Source of the DNA: Methylobacterium sp. DB0501
GTDB lineage: Bacteria > Pseudomonadota > Alphaproteobacteria > Rhizobiales > Beijerinckiaceae
Length of the DNA: 34,337 bases
Direction: 5' to 3'
Assembly (NCBI RefSeq): GCF_011043735.1
Contig: NZ_JAAKGV010000038.1
Coordinates: forward strand, 1 to 34,337
The notes under the pieces were generated by a model that saw nothing but the letters and a program-made list of their open reading frames with translations, was not told the origin of the DNA and ran no database searches. Shown here one piece after another: positions 32,846 to 34,337 of the stretch. The position numbers and the translations under genes are program-made. Every line of letters starts with the position of its first letter. The first letter of the stretch is position 1.

Positions 32846-33442
32846 ATGGGCGCATCGGGAAGATTGCTTACCGAAGAGGATTTACGGCCGCGTTTCGTCG
32901 ATATTCCGCAAGCTGTCGGCAGCTGGGATTGGGATATACCAAACGACCGGATCTACTGCGACGACATCGTCGCGAGCCTGTATGGGATCGACTCCGCATC
33001 GGCCAGCTATTCGGGCTGCAGCCTCGACATGTTCGTGTCCGGACATCACCCGGGTGACCGCGACTGGATGAACGATGCCATCCGAGGCGCGATGCAGGGA
33101 ACGGGCATCCTGGTCGCCGAGTATCGGACGCAGCCCGAGGAGGGCGTCGAGAAGTGGGCCCTGGTCCGCGCCCGCTACTACCACGATGCGCAGGGGCGCC
33201 CGATGCGGGCGCGGGGCGTCATCGTCGACATCACGAACAGCAAGCTCGACGGCCAGGCTCCGTCGATCGCCCAGGATCTCCCGGATATGCATCTCCCGGA
33301 CATGCATCCTCTCGATAGGGCGGCCGAGCTGTGCATCTCGGCGCGCGAGGTGATCGCGACGGCGCGCAAGCCCTTCCTGCTCCGCCTCGTGGACATGGTC
33401 CTCCTGGAACTCGGCCGCGAGCTGGGCAAGCTGGTCCAATAG
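32846..33442 (+). CDS. Orphan PAS-domain protein
   Basis: The protein has 198 residues from the ATG at 32846, which is preceded by GGGGG. An in-frame ATG at 32813 would add 11 residues but lacks a ribosome site. A PAS_3-type fold (PF08447) spans about 15-130: QAVGSWDWDIPNDRIYCDDI, VASLYGID, HPGDRDWMNDAIRGAM, VAEYRTQPEEGVEKWALVRA, RGVIVDITNSK. No kinase, cyclase or DNA-binding domain follows. The C-terminal 60 residues include a Asp/Met/His/Pro-rich linker with two tandem PDMH copies (DLPDMHLPDMHPLD) and an amphipathic helix (FLLRLVDMVLLELGRELGKL). It probably acts as a small sensor or adaptor for a separate partner. The ligand and partner are not visible here. Confidence 0.82.
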   Translation: MGASGRLLTEEDLRPRFVDIPQAVGSWDWDIPNDRIYCDDIVASLYGIDSASASYSGCSLDMFVSGHHPGDRDWMNDAIRGAMQGTGILVAEYRTQPEEGVEKWALVRARYYHDAQGRPMRARGVIVDITNSKLDGQAPSIAQDLPDMHLPDMHPLDRAAELCISAREVIATARKPFLLRLVDMVLLELGRELGKLVQ

Positions 33443-33532
33443 AGCCTCACCCGACCGTGCGGTGACGCTTGCAGGCGGACATTCGTCGTGGGGGCCGCAG
33501 GCGCGATTCCGAGACGATCGAAGGGGGCTGCG

Positions 33533-33886
33533 ATGATCTACGCCGCCGTATGCTGCACCGTCATAAACGAAGCATCGATCCTGCGGGAGTGGCTGGCCTT
33601 CCGCGACGCACTCGGGTCGATCCATGCCGACCTGGCAGCCCACGATCTTCTCCCCGACACGCACCTGGTCGATACCGGCTACGTCGATGCCGACCTGTTG
33701 CTCGCCAGTACACGCGCCCCGCGCCGTTTGCTCACGCCGCGTCGATGCGAGGAACACGCCGCGTCGGAGACCGCGCGAGCGCGAGAGGTCGACGAGGCCT
33801 TTGCCGAGCAGTACCGTTGGCGGGCAGGCATCGAAGGGACGCTGTCGCTGGGCGTGCGGACCCTGCATCTGCGGCGGGCCCGCTAG
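33533..33886 (+). pseudogene. Chimeric ORF: glycosyltransferase-like 5' stub fused to an IS1182 transposase fragment
   Basis: The 117-codon frame has a good ribosome site (GAAGGGGG) before the ATG at 33533. The first 28 or so residues, MIYAAVCCTVINEA and SILREWLAFRDALG, resemble the start of family-92/PF13704-like glycosyltransferases (a cysteine followed by INEA, then EWLAF). From about 33617 the frame continues as IS1182 transposase: IHADLAAHDLLPDTHLVDTG and YVDADLLLAS. After an internal deletion it reads EAFAEQYRWRAGIEG and LGVRTLHLRRAR, ending at a premature TAG (33884-33886). A real glycosyltransferase gene was probably truncated here. The 5' assignment is short and uncertain; the transposase part is clear. 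Confidence 0.6.
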
Positions 33887-34030
33887 CTCGGGCTGGCCAG
33901 GGTCCACCTCCAGCACGTGCTGACCGCCGCCACCCTCAACATCGGCCGGATCGTCGACCGGCTGGCGGGTGAGACCGTCGCGTCGACCCGCCGGTCACCC
34001 TTCGCTCGCCTCATCAGTCAAGCTGTCTGA
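33617..34030 (+). pseudogene. Second IS1182-family transposase remnant (C-terminal part, internally deleted)
   Basis: This is the transposase part of the chimera plus the sequence after its in-frame TAG. The same frame resumes LGLARVHLQHVLTAATLNIG, RIVDRLAG and SPFARLISQAV to a TGA at 34028-34030, the normal C-terminal region of IS1182 transposases. It is closely related to the remnant at 18424-18560: FAEQ, RW, AGIEGT, SLGVR, LHLRRAR and VHLQ are shared. It is in the same orientation. It is non-functional. Confidence 0.82.
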
Positions 34031-34038
34031 GCCGCGAC

Positions 34039-34337
34039 TGAACCGCTCCGGGTTTTTCGGAGGCTGATTGTCTTGGGTCAGGCGGCCATGGCTTGGTCGC
34101 CGACGTGGGTATGATAGCGCGCTTCGGCCTCGGCGGGAGGGACGTTGCCGATCGGCGCGAGGAGGCGACGGTGGTTGTACCAGTCGACCCACTCCAGGGT
34201 GGCGTACTCGACCGCCTCGAAGGAGCGCCAGGGGCCACGCCGGTGGATCACCTCCGCCTTGAACAAGCCGTTGATCGTCTCCGCCAAGGCGTTGTCGTAA
34301 GAGTCGCCGACGCTGCCGACCGACGGCTCGATGCCCG
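34039..34337 (-). mobile_element. 3' end of an IS3-family insertion sequence, cut by the window edge
   Basis: The element is recognised by its OrfB-type transposase. Its outer end is probably at about 34039, where TGAACCGCTCCGGGTTTTTC begins, an end sequence plausible for IS3-family members in these bacteria (from memory, not verified). A small dyad, CTCCG/CGGAG, lies at 34046-34062. The end is only nine bases from the IS1182 remnant stop. Confidence 0.7.
34078..34337 (-). CDS. IS3-family transposase OrfB, C-terminal end (partial)
   Basis: The last 86 codons are visible and the N-terminal part lies outside the window. The sequence GIEPSVGSVGDSYDNALAET, INGLFKAEVIH, FEAVEYATLEWVDWYNHRRL is the end of the integrase-type catalytic core (rve/rve_3) of IS3-family OrfB. 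It includes the region of the final catalytic Glu (ALAET). It ends with HTHVGDQAMAA and a TGA at 34078-34080. The visible frame is intact. Confidence 0.92.
   Translation of the reverse strand, partial: GIEPSVGSVGDSYDNALAETINGLFKAEVIHRRGPWRSFEAVEYATLEWVDWYNHRRLLAPIGNVPPAEAEARYHTHVGDQAMAA

Overview
The window is chromosomal-type DNA of a very GC-rich alphaproteobacterium. Codon use, the IS families (ISL3, IS1182, IS3) and the mix of surface-glycan genes suggest Methylobacterium/Methylorubrum or a close relative. The genus is inference, since no rRNA or housekeeping marker is present. No tRNA, rRNA or CRISPR array was found.

Layout. (1) 1-15.6 kb, minus strand: a two-partner secretion (type Vb) locus. 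A FhaC/ShlB-type outer-membrane transporter (13775-15622) is followed by a giant secreted exoprotein that starts at 13678 and is still open at the left edge (at least 4559 codons). From its N-terminus the exoprotein has a signal peptide, a TPS haemagglutinin domain, three GLUG blocks, and then a huge tandem array of MBG/YDG-type beta modules. The array has exact periods of 249 bp (23 units) and 237 bp (nine copies in view), with 270-bp YDG modules at both ends of the main array. (2) 15.6-18.6 kb: an AT-rich upstream region, then an apparently intact ISL3-family element with 42-bp inverted repeats that abuts a frameshifted, internally deleted IS1182-family transposase. (3) 18.7-30.5 kb, minus strand: a seven-gene, tightly packed cluster for a surface glycan or glycoconjugate. 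In transcription order it encodes a DUF1796 protein, a CgeB-like glycosyltransferase, a 1225-residue double glycosyltransferase with C-terminal beta modules, an FkbM methyltransferase, an SGNH-like hydrolase, a GSCFA protein, and a 1044-residue RgpF/WsaF glycosyltransferase with nine N-terminal repeats. (4) 30.5-33.4 kb, plus strand: a divergent intergenic region with an AT-rich palindrome, a Hint-domain protein, and an orphan PAS protein. (5) 33.5-34.3 kb: a glycosyltransferase-like 5' stub fused to a second IS1182 remnant, then the 3' end of an IS3-family element running off the right edge.

Working together (inference): the window reads as a cell-surface region, with a giant repetitive adhesin and its exporter beside a glycan assembly and decoration operon. 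Related IS1182 remnants in the same orientation bracket the glycan/Hint/PAS block at about 18.05-18.59 and 33.62-34.03 kb, so that block may have been acquired or rearranged as a unit. Most other long open frames are antisense or out-of-frame shadows produced by high GC and by repeat periods divisible by three.
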